From contig SKCR01023721.1 of NCBI GenBank assembly GCA_019454045.1, positions 108,804 through 172,803 on the forward strand: 64,000 nucleotides of DNA, read 5' to 3'. This DNA comes from Zanthoxylum bungeanum. Lineage: Eukaryota; Streptophyta; Magnoliopsida; Sapindales; Rutaceae. Positions 45,071 to 57,039 of the stretch are shown in pieces. Position 1 is the stretch's first letter. Each line of letters opens with the position of its first letter. Under the pieces are notes generated by a model. The model was not told the origin of the DNA. It saw nothing but the letters and a program-made list of their open reading frames with translations, and did not search any database. The position numbers and the translations under genes are program-made.

Positions 45071-47358
45071 ATGAGAAGAAGGCCTGGAATTGGCGGTTTA
45101 CAGACAGCTGCTGCTGCTAGGGTTTGTGTATTTTTTGTTTTTTGTTTTTGGGGTTCAGAGGATCAAATATCATTTATTGCGAATTTGAAAAGATTTGATT
45201 TTTAGATAATAATATATGTATTATACAGGATCAATATCGGATACTAGGAGAAAATGTAGCAAAATTAAGAACCGATCTCATGAAAGAACAGCTTGCCACC
45301 TTTCGCTCTCAGCTTGAAGACTTTGCCCGCAAACACAAGGTCAATTTTATTTTCCCCCTTTCGTGTTTAAATTTCATGGGTTTGGCTTATTTTTGTTAAT
45401 TGATATGGGAATCTGGGTATTTGCTAAAAAGTGTTGAATTTGGTTAAATTAATGATAATAGAGTGCAATTTAAGTTTAGTTGAGCTGAGTATTTGTTGAA
45501 TAAGTGGATGTTTTGTTTGAGAACTTGTTGAATTCGGCTGAAATTGTGTTCCTTTTGTTGGCCAACTGTGAAATTGAGCTGAGAGTTGAATTGGGTTGTT
45601 GCAGAATGATATACGCAAGAACCCCACGTTCAGGGCGCAATTTCATGAGATGTGTGCTAAAGTAGGAGTGGATCCGTTGGCCTCGAACAAGGGGTTTTGG
45701 GCAGAGCTCTTAGGGATTGGCGACTTCTATTATGAACTGGGTTAGTGTCATCTGCTTGCATTATGGTGCTTGTTTGTCTCATGAGTCAATTCATAACATG
45801 TTTTTTTTCCTTTTTCATTTTTTTTTTTTTGGAAATTTGAGGTGTGATGTTGTATTGCTTGTTACTAGACAAATTTGAAGTGCATATGTAAACACAGTGT
45901 CTAGGCAGAGGAAATTTTTTCATATTTAACCTTTAGTTTGCCACACTAAGATGTAAATGAAGAAAAATAATCTTTTTAATTGAAATTTGTCTCACATTCA
46001 CATATAATATCACAAAATTCTTGATGTAGATGCTGATATTTTAATTCAGATTTTATGCTCATGAAAGGCATGAGGAAGATTCTCTGTATGCATATTATAC
46101 ATGAATTTGCGATAACATTCGCATTAAAGGATTGAGAGGTCTGTTATATAATAGTACATAATAGTTCAAAGCATGGTTCTTGCATATCTGGAAAAGTTGG
46201 ATTAGGACAATTATATTTTTAACTTCCAGCATATGGCTTAATTCAAGATTTATGACGAGTATATTAACTTGAGTTTTCTGGCACTTAAACCCCTGAAGAC
46301 AAAATTTGGAGAAGCATCTGCATAAGAAGCTTGTTTATAATTATGTTTCTTAATGACAAACTGGGTGTTTGCCTTTCAGATCAGTCATCTGAACTTTGGG
46401 ATGTTGCGGCTACAAGTCTGCTTGTGACACAAAATCTTAATTTATGACTTTTAAACTAATCTGTTGTTCCAATTGTTATCCCTCATGTTCTGGTCAACCC
46501 TAAGTACCGATACTCATAGATTGGCTATGTTATAGAATGTTTTTCATAAGTTATAAGATGTTAATACTGAAATATAAAAACTTGGCTAGACAGGAGTCCA
46601 AATTGTTGACATTTGCTTGGCAACAAGACCCCATAATGGAGGTCTGATCAACCTGCAAGAACTGTGCAATCTCCTTCGTCAGCGTCGGAAAAGTGATCGT
46701 GAAGCAGTGTCTGAGGATGACTGCTTGCGTGCTATAAGTAAGCTGAAGGTATCGCAATCATGGCCTTTTTGGATATATGCCATATTGATAATAATAAATT
46801 TTCAAATACAGGAACACCTGGTGCTTTATAAACATGTGGTGCTTTTTCAGATACTGGGTAGTGGCTATGAGGTGATTTCTGTTGGAAAGAAAAAGCTTGT
46901 TCGTTCTGTTCCTACTGAGTTGAACAAAGACCACAATCAAATCTTAGAGTTGGCACAGGTTACATCCATTCTCCAACAATGTTTCCTTTCCTTTTTTCTT
47001 TTGGGTTGTTTGCTTCTGCTGTTATATGTTCAAGGAGGAACCTGTGTTATAAACTGAACAAATTTCTTATTACATTGCAGGCTCAAGGTTTTGTGACTGT
47101 TGACGAGGTAGAGAGACGGCTTTCCTGGACATCTGGTCGTGCTATTGATGCCCTTGATATTTTATTAGAGGTAAATTGTTGCTGCCACTGACTAAATTAT
47201 ATACATCATCGTAGTTAGATTCATGGGGCTCAAAAAGTCTTTATTGGTCGATACAGGAAGGTCTTGCAATGATAGACGATGGCCACAGAGATGGAAAACG
47301 CCGATATTGGTTCCCCTGTGTATCTTCCATTTCCTCGTCATTAGGGGTCGATTCTTAA
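45071..47358 (+). CDS. VPS22: ESCRT-II subunit VPS22 / SNF8 (EAP30 family)
   Basis: Seven exons with GT-AG borders: 45071-45121, 45229-45339, 45605-45740, 46594-46748, 46851-46958, 47081-47170, 47257-47358; 250 residues, the usual length for plant VPS22. The product opens [11 protein letters not shown], has a helical region ([13 protein letters not shown]), then [12 protein letters not shown] and [20 protein letters not shown], and two winged-helix modules ending in [19 protein letters not shown] and [11 protein letters not shown]22 is the core of ESCRT-II (one VPS22, one VPS36, two VPS25) on endosomes and helps sort ubiquitinated membrane proteins into multivesicular bodies. It runs tail to tail with FAD4, 594 bp apart; I recall the same pair in Arabidopsis (At4g27040/At4g27030). 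All residues are in frame and no break is seen. Confidence 0.95.
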
Positions 47359-47952
47359 CGATGTTCTCATTCAGTAACATGTATTCCCTGTATTCTTAAC
47401 AATGGCAATGAACATGAAGTCATTTAGTTCATAATCTTGTGTCACTGAGAATTGTTGTGAGATTCTGGAGAGTGAAAGTTTTTTTCGCGTGCAAATATTT
47501 CCATTTCTTGGATCATCTTATACACAAATTTTATCAATATTTTATGAAAATGTTTCTAGATTTTTCTTGCTTGAATTTTGTCACTTCCTATGTATTTAAC
47601 TTGTAGAAAAAAAAATTATAACAGACAAATGGACTTTGTTTATAGATGTGCTTGGAGAGGAAAACTGTTGAATTTTTAGAAAAGAAAACAAACTACACAA
47701 TCACAAAAAAGGACAGAGAACAAAAAATGCAAACTTGAATTTATAGAAGAGCAATACAGGATCTCTGAATTCACCAAGGGCAACTCTGCCCGTTTAGTGT
47801 CCTTTCAAGGTGACAGTGTATTATTAGGTCTTCTTTAAGGTGTTCTAAAATCAGGGGCAATCTATAGAATATGAATATGAATATGAAGCAGATATCAAAG
47901 GAAAAATAAAAATGCCATACATATAGCAAAACACAGGAAAAGAAAAAAAAAA
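47359..47952. other. Convergent 3' region between VPS22 and FAD4
   Basis: Holds the 3' UTRs of both genes; no other feature seen. Confidence 0.5.
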
Positions 47953-48891
47953 TTAAACTGCAAGCTGAGAGCTAGGAGTTTCAGTTTCTTCTGTCCATTC
48001 AGAGCTAGGTTCGCTCCAGGACCGAGGTCGAACACCAAGTTTAAAGAACAAGATCATCTCCAATGTTTCAAAAACCTTCTGTTTATCCAAAAAATCATTC
48101 CAAACACCACTCACTATGCAGTAATTATTGTTATAAGGCGGCCTGTGATGAGCAGCATGTTGCGGCCGCGACACAAGCACCCCAGCATCCTGTAAAGCCA
48201 ACACAATTGGCGGCAGCTTGCTCTTTGTGCCGTGAGCCCATGCATGAAACTGCTGACTAAACATAATGCAGCCTGCAAACATACTAACAAACCCATGAAT
48301 GGTTGAATCATTTGAAAGGATGTCAATAGGCAGCACTGTAAATGCTATGACACGAGCCAATGCGTGTAAATTGTTAGCAAACTGACGCCTGGTGATTGTC
48401 CAGGGCCATTTATGATGACCCTGGAAGGCTTCAATTTGTGATCCGAAAATCGGTGTTGATCCATCACCATAATTATCAATTCCCCAATGAAAAACACCGG
48501 ACCCCAGGTCAGCTAAAATGTAGCCAATGTAGCCTGCTAACATGGGTTCTAGCCAAATATGTGAACTGGCTGCAGCTGCTATGGATTTGGCTAGTGAAAC
48601 GAGCACCGTGGTGCACCCAGTGACCACCCAGGCTCGATGGGGCCATGTTGATAGCAAAGCTGGGTCATTGAGCAAAGGAGGAGAACCTGTACTAGTAGTA
48701 GAGGTTGATGAACTTGCTAGCCTTGGTTCAATGACTAGCTGGTTAGGATTGGACCCGGGCTTGAGGTCGGTGCTAGTAGTGGCTGGACATGTTGTCACAC
48801 GTGTGTGGAAGCTCCGGCGCGGGTGTTGGCACGTGGGAACTTGGTATAATAAGCTCTTAAATGGGTATTTTTGATGGGGGAGGACAGCCAT
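47953..48891 (-). CDS. FAD4: Chloroplast palmitate trans-delta-3 desaturase FAD4
   Basis: A single exon of 312 residues. The first 75 residues are rich in S, T, R and P and poor in acids, as in a chloroplast transit peptide. The lipid desaturase (Kua/TMEM189) domain follows, with hydrophobic stretches around AWVVTGCTTVLVSLAKSIA, MLAGYIGYILADLGSGV and FVSMFAGCIMF. Histidine clusters that would bind iron are VFHWGIDNYG, QGHHKWPWT, QQFHAWAHG and QHAAHH, and NNYCIVSGVWN is also typical. The enzyme introduces the trans double bond in 16:0 at sn-2 of phosphatidylglycerol in the thylakoid/envelope system and needs peroxiredoxin Q for activity in Arabidopsis. Its head faces a GA-repeat (49149-49170) and its tail faces VPS22. 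No defects. Confidence 0.93.
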   Translation of the reverse strand: MAVLPHQKYPFKSLLYQVPTCQHPRRSFHTRVTTCPATTSTDLKPGSNPNQLVIEPRLASSSTSTTSTGSPPLLNDPALLSTWPHRAWVVTGCTTVLVSLAKSIAAAASSHIWLEPMLAGYIGYILADLGSGVFHWGIDNYGDGSTPIFGSQIEAFQGHHKWPWTITRRQFANNLHALARVIAFTVLPIDILSNDSTIHGFVSMFAGCIMFSQQFHAWAHGTKSKLPPIVLALQDAGVLVSRPQHAAHHRPPYNNNYCIVSGVWNDFLDKQKVFETLEMILFFKLGVRPRSWSEPSSEWTEETETPSSQLAV

Positions 48892-49598
48892 TGAAAGGAG
48901 TCTCTAAGAGAAACCAATATGAAAATGAATTTGAGAATATATAATGTGTATATAAATGTTTAGGAAAATGAATCAGCGGCTGAAAATAGAAATGGTTTTT
49001 TGGTGGAGATAAAGAAAATATTGTGGTGTGGAAAGAGAGTGCGTGGGATAATAGAAATCTCTAGCGCAGGCATTTGAATTTCTGGCACACAATCTTTTTC
49101 AAGGCTTTGCCTTCTTCTTGATTACGTGGGAAGAATGGCTTAGACTTAGAGAGAGAGAGAGAGAGAGAGACTGAGTAATCACCAACCAACCAACAATTTA
49201 ATAAAGTTCTTTCAGAGTGGCTTACTGTTGTGATTATAGGTTGATTAGGTAGGTGGCATTAATTTGAGCCCTTTTATTAAAAAAAAAATTACTATATAAT
49301 AATGGTGATATTAAAATAATAAAAATTAATTTAATAAATAATAATTATATTTAATGTAATTTTACGTAATTGATAGACATCACCCATATAATAATGACGT
49401 TAAAAAATTAGCTTGATTTTTTTTTCCTGATGAGCAAGGATAAGATAATGTTGCACGCTTAAATTTTTTACATATATGAAAAAATTCTAGTGATTTTTGT
49501 GTCATTTGACTCATTTCGGTAAAATCAGGATAGAATCGTGGCGGAAGAATATTCAATTCCTGAAGCATTATCCTTTTTCGGTACTACCAATCGTTATG
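48892..49598 (-). other. Upstream region of FAD4
   Basis: Leader and promoter of FAD4, read leftward. TATATA sequences 40-65 bp before the ATG are more likely in the leader than a TATA box. (GA)n at 49149-49170; AT-rich beyond. Confidence 0.4.
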
Positions 49599-49930
49599 GA
49601 TGGTAAAAGCCCGCCTGCTGATCCGAGCCCGGTTTGAGGTATTTTTTAAAGGCTCGGAGTTTGATCCGATCTCGATTTTTATTAATAAAAATAAGTTTTT
49701 TTTTAATTATATAAATTAATTTTTAATTCTAAATATATATATATAATTAAATTTTTAAATTTTAATATAAAAAACACTAAAAATATATAATTTTTAATTT
49801 TTTTTCTTTTTCAAGTATTAAAAAGTAATTATTTTTTAAAAAAATTTTAAAAAAATTATTTTCTGTTGGGCCTGGCCCAAGCCCGACAAATTTGGGGCAC
49901 GGGCTGAGCATGACAAAACCTGAACCAAAC
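49599..49930. mobile_element. Possible MITE with GCCCG-rich ends
   Basis: AAAGCCCGCCTG...GAGCCCGG on the left and GGGCCTGGCCCAAGCCCGAC on the right surround an AT-only centre, like the element at 38442. No convincing terminal repeat or duplication. Confidence 0.35.
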
Positions 49931-50106
49931 TCGATATTTTACTACACTTAATCCAAGTTATATAAAATTTGCCGCATTTATTATTAATAAGAATGTTAGG
50001 TATATATATCAAAAACATTTGTGAGGTACAAGCTTCATCTTTTATACAGAAAAGCCGTTATCTTCTTCTTCTTCTTTTAAAAAATATATTTAATGACCGT
50101 ACACAC

Positions 50107-50825
50107 TGCATTTTTTATGCATAGGTCCGACGATGAGTTTCGTAAAAGGCGTCACTTGAAAGTTTGACAAGTTGCAGAGTTAAATATCGGAAAAGGAGGA
50201 AACTCCAAGGAATGCAGAAAACAGCTGAATCTCAGCCGGCATCACTTATGTCTGTCCAGATATTCCCTCAAACTGTACATCCGGCCGGACATCATCTATG
50301 TCTGTCATGACTTCTTCCAGTCGTCCGAATGTATAGTTGAAATACCAACTCTGAACGGACGTGTATCAAGTTACAGTTATTTGAAGAAGATGTTGGATTA
50401 TGCCAAACTCTCACCAGATTTACCTTAACAGTTATTTTTTTTTAAAAAAATGTCTTCATTATCCCACAAACCCTCTGCCTATTTAAAGCTAATTGATGGA
50501 ACTCAAAAGGCATTGGAAAAAAGACTCAAGAATATAAGAACGATAAAAAACTAGGAGAGAGAAAGAAGATATGTGAAATCCATGGAATTGCACCCTTTCC
50601 GACGAATGAATCAGCAGCTACTCAACTTCCAGAGGCGTCTTACGAGCCCCAATACACACAAGGTGAGACCTGATGGTACCTTTTACAAGATTTTTACTCG
50701 GATTATAATACTATTTTGACACAGTATGTCCGACCGGACATGATATACATCTGACCGGATGTACGTATGTCAAATATATGTCTGAACGGAATACTACGAT
50801 ATCTGGCCATATTCTTGCTTATATA
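50107..50825 (+). repeat. Possible LTR remnant with CCGGAC motifs
   Basis: TGCATTTTTTATGCATAGG..CGACGATGAGTTTC at the left resembles the start of the gypsy 3' LTR (TTGCATTTTCGCATG..CGATGATGAGTCTC, 10550-10580). CCGGCCGGACAT-type phrases recur near 50232, 50281, 50733. Right border not visible. Confidence 0.3.
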
Positions 50826-51481
50826 TGTATGGGCCAAATATGGGCCAATGGCAAAACCATCCTTTCACTTCGAACTCAACACCAGGTGAGGCCCAAAGCG
50901 ATAACCCAGCCCATTAAACTCTAAACCATATACAAAAATAAAAGGACAAACCACTTTAATTATTCACCAACCGTTTCTCTCTTTTCCCCAACAAAGAATA
51001 TATTTCCACATGTAAATTATCCTCCCACCGAAAGCAGAAATAATAAGCATGTGAGAGGCCTCATTGCCAGAAATCACAGCACGTTGTGGGTCTCATATAC
51101 AACTCATATGACAGCTACAAGGATGATTCCTTCAATCTATAAAAGGATACGTAACTCAACATAAGGGGGAGGAGAGCTTGACCTCTATCAGACAAGCTTC
51201 TGTTCTCTGACACAAGCCCTCTGAGCTCTCCATTCCTTTAAACACTTGTTACCGCCCTCACGGCCACCCAAAGAGGTCAAGGTAACAACAAACCTTGCTT
51301 TCATATTTTACTCATTTACAGCTCATTTCATACTACTGACTTGAGCATCGGAGTGCCCCCAACACCCATCACACCGGTGGGCAGTCTACTCATGCTCACT
51401 CTACCTTTGTTTTGCAGGATCGCTAGTGCCCCCAACCTAAAAATTCTTATTGTGGACCTCGGCCGAAATCCAGCGTCCACA
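50826..51481 (+). repeat. 5' LTR of a gypsy-type element
   Basis: TGTATGGGCC to GCGTCCACA, directly followed by a primer site. TATAAAA at 51138-51144 gives a U3 and a leader of about 340 bp. No second LTR was found. Confidence 0.6.
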
Positions 51482-51484
51482 ATT

Positions 51485-51500
51485 TGGCGCCCACCGTGGG
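51485..51500 (+). other. Primer binding site next to the LTR
   Basis: TGGCGCCCACCGTGGG two bases after the LTR end. This phrase is common at this position in plant gypsy elements. Confidence 0.6.
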
Positions 51501-51562
51501 TCCTTAGCGATTCATAGCAGGCGAATATCTCACATTCTACAATACTCAAAACACAGTCACTC

Positions 51563-51877
51563 ATGGCTTCGAGCAATGAACGAACACCTGATCCAGTAGC
51601 ATCACAACTAGCCATACTCCAGGAAAGATTACAAGCTTTGGAAGAAGAAAACCAAACCATGCGAAACTCCAACATAAACCTTCAAAAGCAGTTGGAGTTA
51701 ATCTCATCAACATCTCAACATCATAACACCCCGGATCAACCCAACAATCATGCCACTCCACCTAATCTCTTGGGAGCATTCAACGAAGTGGCAGAGGACA
51801 ATCCATCAAATGGCGGCCAGAGGAATCTACCAATTTCCCCAGCCTACCTATCTCGACAAGTCACATCTTCCATGTAA
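51563..51877 (+). pseudogene. gag: N-terminal gag fragment
   Basis: 104 residues: MASSNERTPDPVASQLAILQ followed by a coiled coil (ERLQALEEENQTMRNSNINLQKQLE) and a polar tail. This fits the start of a Tat-type gag. No capsid core or pol follows. Confidence 0.5.
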
Positions 51878-53880
51878 AAGGAAATATTGGAGTAATTCTC
51901 TCCAGTCTATCTGGGGTCAAACTACCAATAAGGAAAATCTGAGCACTCTTTCCTTATAAATCACTAGTTCTCAAAGACTTGGAAGAATGGCCATATTCGT
52001 CATGCGACAGGGATGAATCCCAATCTTCTTCATACGACACGAAAGGCATGTCATCTCTTCCAGACTACATAAAAGACTATATAAAAAGTTTATCATCTTC
52101 TCCAGTCGACCATACTCTCATAGACCTTCTTAAGGTCTTGTAGAGTGGAAACTCTCATGGACCATCATCAGGTTCATTCAACTGTAGACTCCTGCCAACC
52201 TCCATCAGTTCAGATGGAGTATAGATTCCCATATACCTCCATCAGGAATAATGGGGTGGAAACTTTTTGGGACCTTCGTCCAGTCCAGTCGACTGTAGAC
52301 TCTCATATGCATCACTTTTCTTCATGTTTAACGTGGCCAAAAAAAAATTCCATGCTAAGGACAAATGCCACGTCCCAAAAAAAAAAAAACTAGAGGAGCC
52401 GAAGCCCATACTTCAACTTGCATCAATTTCCAACAAAATCATACTGCCATAAAGTTGATGCTTCACGCATACAATCACTATGCATGCAAAGAGGCGTTAA
52501 TTGCCAAAAGGTGATTAATCCACATGCTGCTCACTCACCTCAATAGTTAAATACCAAAACTTTATAAGGCTCCACGTGAACCTGTAGCATGGAATAAAGA
52601 GAGCCACTCGACTCACCCACTTACAAACCGAGCAAAAAGCCCCTTCCACACGGCCTTGCACACTAACGCAAAAAAACCAGTAAACCGATCTGCATCAGAC
52701 GCAACCAGTCAAGGCCATGAAAGACGCACATTGTGACCCTTCACACAGATAGACGTCATAGCACACTAGCATGAAAGAACAAAAGCCACGAGGATGGCGC
52801 AACAATAAGTGTCAAGCAAGAATCCACACTACATCACATGCAAAGAAGAGATCTCCTCATACACGCTCACTGCCCAATAAAGCAGCCCATCATCAAAGTT
52901 AACGCAAATAGTAAGAAAAAGCCCAAACTCTCACAAAAATTTAAATTTTAACTTGTCCGAAAAGAGCCACAACAGCCGAGGAAATCATAAGCCCAATGCC
53001 CATCACACGCCCATCACCGAAATAAGGCTATCAAACCCATCAACTAACGCGCCTACCAAATCATGCGCCACAAATCAAGCGTGAACCTGTTAAGTAATCC
53101 CACATCGATTATTTTCATGAAGAGCAAGGGAATGAGTAAAACAAAACCAGCTCATGTAGAGCATGGTGAGCGAAGCCAATGATAATTGAATATGCAGGTA
53201 TGAAAAGTCCACTCGACATAATGTGATGATTGCCGAATAAAGTTCTTCCTTCATTCGAAATAATTTTAAGTTTAAAAGCACAAGACATTATTCTAGAGAA
53301 CCATTCAATGCCACATACAATATTGTATCAAGCGACAGACACAAAAGCATTAATATATTACTTACACCCATTCGACATGGAGCACAAGTAGCCCAATACC
53401 AAACATCTCCAACCTTTCCACTTCATAAGTGCACCAAGCCAAGACCACATATTGAGATTGACTACCATGCCTCCATACAGAGGAAGATATGCCACCCATA
53501 GCGACATTTTCTGAATAAACCTAAGCATTGTACAAAGACCCTCAGGATGCTTGGCAGAGACTCCATTCGACACTACAAACATATATGTATCATTTACTCA
53601 CAACTAAATCTCCCTTTTGTAGCATGAAATCAAAGCTAAGCAACAAAACTGCATGCTACACCACTTAAGCTTTATAAATTCAATTTATCGGAAGCACACT
53701 GTCCAGACACTAAAAAGATGGTCCATACGACATTACATGAAGGCTAGGAAGACATTGAAGGACAGTCACCCTCTCGAGACAACACAGATTGAATTTCATC
53801 ACATGAAAGGTTAGTCATCATCTACATGCTACGTTGATTTAATACCACCAACTCCAGATTACATAGGAAATCTATTATCA
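51878..53880 (+). other. Non-coding interior of the gypsy-type element, proximal part
   Basis: No pol. Early repeats of the later array appear at 52100-52310 (TGTAGACTCTCATATGCATC-like phrases). The rest, 52400-53880, is unremarkable and non-coding. Confidence 0.4.
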
Positions 53881-55790
53881 TGCCTAGTCGAATGAAGAAC
53901 TTTCTTGGACCTCCTTTAGGTCCAATCGACCAACCTTTATCGGGTTATGTAGTATGAAAATTTTTTTGGACCTTCATCAGGTCTAGTAGAGTGGTGATTC
54001 TCATAGACATTCATTAGGTTCATTCGACCGTGTCTCATGGACATTTTTCAGGTCCATTCGACAATAGTCTCATGGATAGATAGAATGAAGATTCATTTGG
54101 AATTTCATCAAGTTCATTCGACCATAGCTTCATGGACCTTCATCAGGTCTAGTAGAGTGGTGATTCTCATAGACATTCATTGGGTTCATTCGATCATTTC
54201 TCATGGACCTTTGTCAGGTCCATTCGACAATAATCTCATGGATATGTATAATGAAGATTCACATGGACCTTCATCAGGTTCATTCGACCGTAGTCTCCTG
54301 ACCTTCATCAGGTCAGGTAGAGTGAAGATTCACATGAACCTTCATCAGGTTCATTCGACCGTAGTCTCATGTCCTTCATCAGGTTAGGTAGAATGAAGAT
54401 TCATTTGAACTTTCATCAAAATCATTCGACCATAGCTTCATGGACATTCATCAGGTCTAGTAGAGTGGTGATTCTCATAGACATTCATTAGGTTCATTCG
54501 ACCGTGTCTCATGGACATTTGTCAGGTCCATTCGACAATAGTCTCATGGATAGGTAGAATGAAGATTCATTTGGACTTTCATCAAGTTCATTCGACCATA
54601 GCTTCATGGACCTTCATCAGGTCTAGTAGAGTGGTGATTCTCATAGACATTCATTGGGTTCATTCGATCATTTCTCATGGACCTTTGTCAGGTCCATTCG
54701 ACAATAATCTCATGGATATGTATAATGAAGATTCACATGGACCTTCATCAGGTTCATTCGACCGTAGTCTCCTGACCTTCATCAGGTCAGGTAGAGTGAA
54801 GATTCACATGGACCTTCATCAGGTTCATTCGACCGTAGTCTCATGTCTTTCATCAGGTTAGGTAGAATGAAGATTCACTTGTACTTTTATCAAGTCCTTT
54901 CATCAAGTCCATTCGATAGTTGTCTCGTAGAAGACTGAGGAGTGATGACTTTCATCAAGTTCATTCCACTATAGTATCATGGGCCTTCTTCAGGTCTAAT
55001 ATAGTGAATAATGACCTCTTTGGACTTTCATCAAGTCCATTCGACAGTAGTCTCATAGAAGAGTGAGGAGTAATGAATTTCATCAAGTTCATTCTATTGT
55101 AGTATCATAGACCTTCTTCAGGTCTAGTATAATAAGTGGTGACCTTGATAGACATTTATCAAGTCCATATGACATGTTCATTCAACCGTAGTCTCATGGA
55201 CCTTCATCAGGTCTAAAAGAGTGAGTGTTGACTTCTTTGGACTTTCATCAAGTCCATTCTACAAGTCTATTCGAACATAGTCTCATAAACCTTCATCATT
55301 GGAATGGGTGGTGACCTTCAAGGAACACTTCATCAGGTCCATTTGATGGCCCATTCGACAGTAGTTTCATGGACCTTCATCAGGTCTAGTAGTATGAGAA
55401 GGAAATACCCACATAGACCTTCATCAGGTCTAGTAGAGTAAAGACCCTCATTGACCTATGTTGGATCCTGTAGAATGAGGAATGAAGACCCTCGTGGATC
55501 TTCATCATGTCTGGAGTGTAGACTCTCATGTACCTTCATCAGGTATAATTGAGTGTGTAAACTTTTCTTGGGCCTTCATCAGGTCGGGAGGAGTAAACTC
55601 CCATGTACCTTCATCAGGTATAGTGAAGTGTGTAGACTCTCTTGGACCTTCATTAGGTCATGTAGACTCTGATGTACTTTCTTCAAGTGTTGTAGAAAGA
55701 AATCTTCTTAAACCTCCATCAGATCTGGTAATCTGTAGACTCCATTGTACCTTCATCAAAATATATGGTCGACTTGAAACATAAGATAAT
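53881..55790 (+). repeat. Hairpin-forming tandem array
   Basis: Degenerate units of about 40-80 bp built on a hairpin around loop TCATC plus a spacer such as CATTCGACCGTAGTCTCATG. Examples: TGGACCT-TTGTC-AGGTCCA (54204-54222), CTGACCT-TCATC-AGGTCAG (54298-54316), ATGAACCT-TCATC-AGGTTCAT (54334-54354), TGGACTT-TCATC-AAGTCCA (55021-55039). Stems change in compensating pairs while the loop stays nearly constant. Two long copies, 53968-54441 and 54442 to about 54908, are near-identical with a 474-bp period. No function is known to me. Confidence 0.85.
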
Positions 55791-56029
55791 GAAACATCCT
55801 CCATATAAGACATCATTATCAACATTCTGCCCATTTGACACAACAGGCAATTAAATGATCTCTCATTGTTTCAGTCAAACATAATATGCTTCTTACATTA
55901 AAGAGTCATTGATTAGTCAATCGACAAATCCTCCAGACGTCAGGTATCAATTTTCTCATTTCTTTACTTACCATGATTGTGGTTTTGAAATTTACAAGCA
56001 ATGCCATATGACATAGTCAAAGATCTGGA
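55791..56029. other. Spacer between the two arrays
   Basis: No hairpin units seen. Nothing recognised. Confidence 0.4.
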
Positions 56030-56880
56030 CTACTCATAGTCTAGACGACAGTGAATACTCCATGTCGTACGGAGTGTACCTTGAACATTCATATGGTTCA
56101 GTCGATCAGGGACATCCCACATAGACTCATGTAGAGTCAAATGAAGACATGGACTTCTTACAGTCCAGACGACACATGTCGTGTGAAATAACTCCTGAAC
56201 CTTTATCTGGTTCAGTCGACTGGGAACATTCCTCATGGCTCATGTAGAGTCGAGTTCAACACATGACCTTCATCTGGTCTAGAAAAATTTGAAGACTCTT
56301 CTGGTCCTTGACCAGTAGTATGGAGATTTTCCTGACCTTCATCTGGTTTAGTCGACCGAGGACATCCTTCATAGACTCATGTCGCGTCAAATGAAGACAT
56401 GGACTTCCTACCTTCCAAACGACACATGTCGTGTGAAATAATTCATGAACCTTCACCCGGTTCAGTCGACTGGGAACATTCCCCATGGCTCATGTAGATT
56501 CGAGTTCAACACATGTCATTCATTTGGTATAGAAAAATTTGAAGACTCTCCTGGTCCTTGACCAGTAGTATGGAGATTTTCCTGACCTTCAGACATCCCT
56601 CATAGACTCATGTCGAGTCAAATGAAGATATGGACTTCCTACAGTCCAAACGACACATGTCGTGTGAAATAAACTCCTGAACCTTCATCTGGTTCAGTCG
56701 ACTGGGAACATTCCCCATGGCTCATGTAGAGTCAAGTTCAACACATGACCTTCATATGGTTTAGAAAAATTTGAAGACTCCACTGGTCCTTGACTAGTAG
56801 TATGGAGATTATCATGACCTTCATCTGGTTCAGTCGACCGGGGACATCCCCCATAGACTCATGTCGAGTCGAGTTCATGA
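56030..56880 (+). repeat. Second array, ~230-250-bp units
   Basis: Landmarks GGACTTC..ACAGTCC and ACACATGTCGTGTGAAATAA recur near 56151, 56401 and 56632. Each unit carries further palindromes: CTGGTC-CTT-GACCAG, CACA..TGTG in ACACATGTCGTGT, and GAACCTTCATCTGGTTC. The hairpin logic is the same as in the array before it. Confidence 0.8.
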
Positions 56881-57039
56881 CATGGACTGCATTTTGACCA
56901 GACAAATTGAAAAGATTCTGCTGCTCTTTTGTCCTCACGAATAGAAGACATTAAACCCAGACGATAAAAAGAAAAGTACCTAGAATTCTGACAGGTACTC
57001 TTACATATCATGTTTCGTACGACATGCATAAAAATACTC

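Noticed and set aside
54037..54387. 116-residue open frame in the hairpin array, repeated at 54511-54861
   Set aside because: The composition follows the DNA repeat and no start or domain is recognisable.
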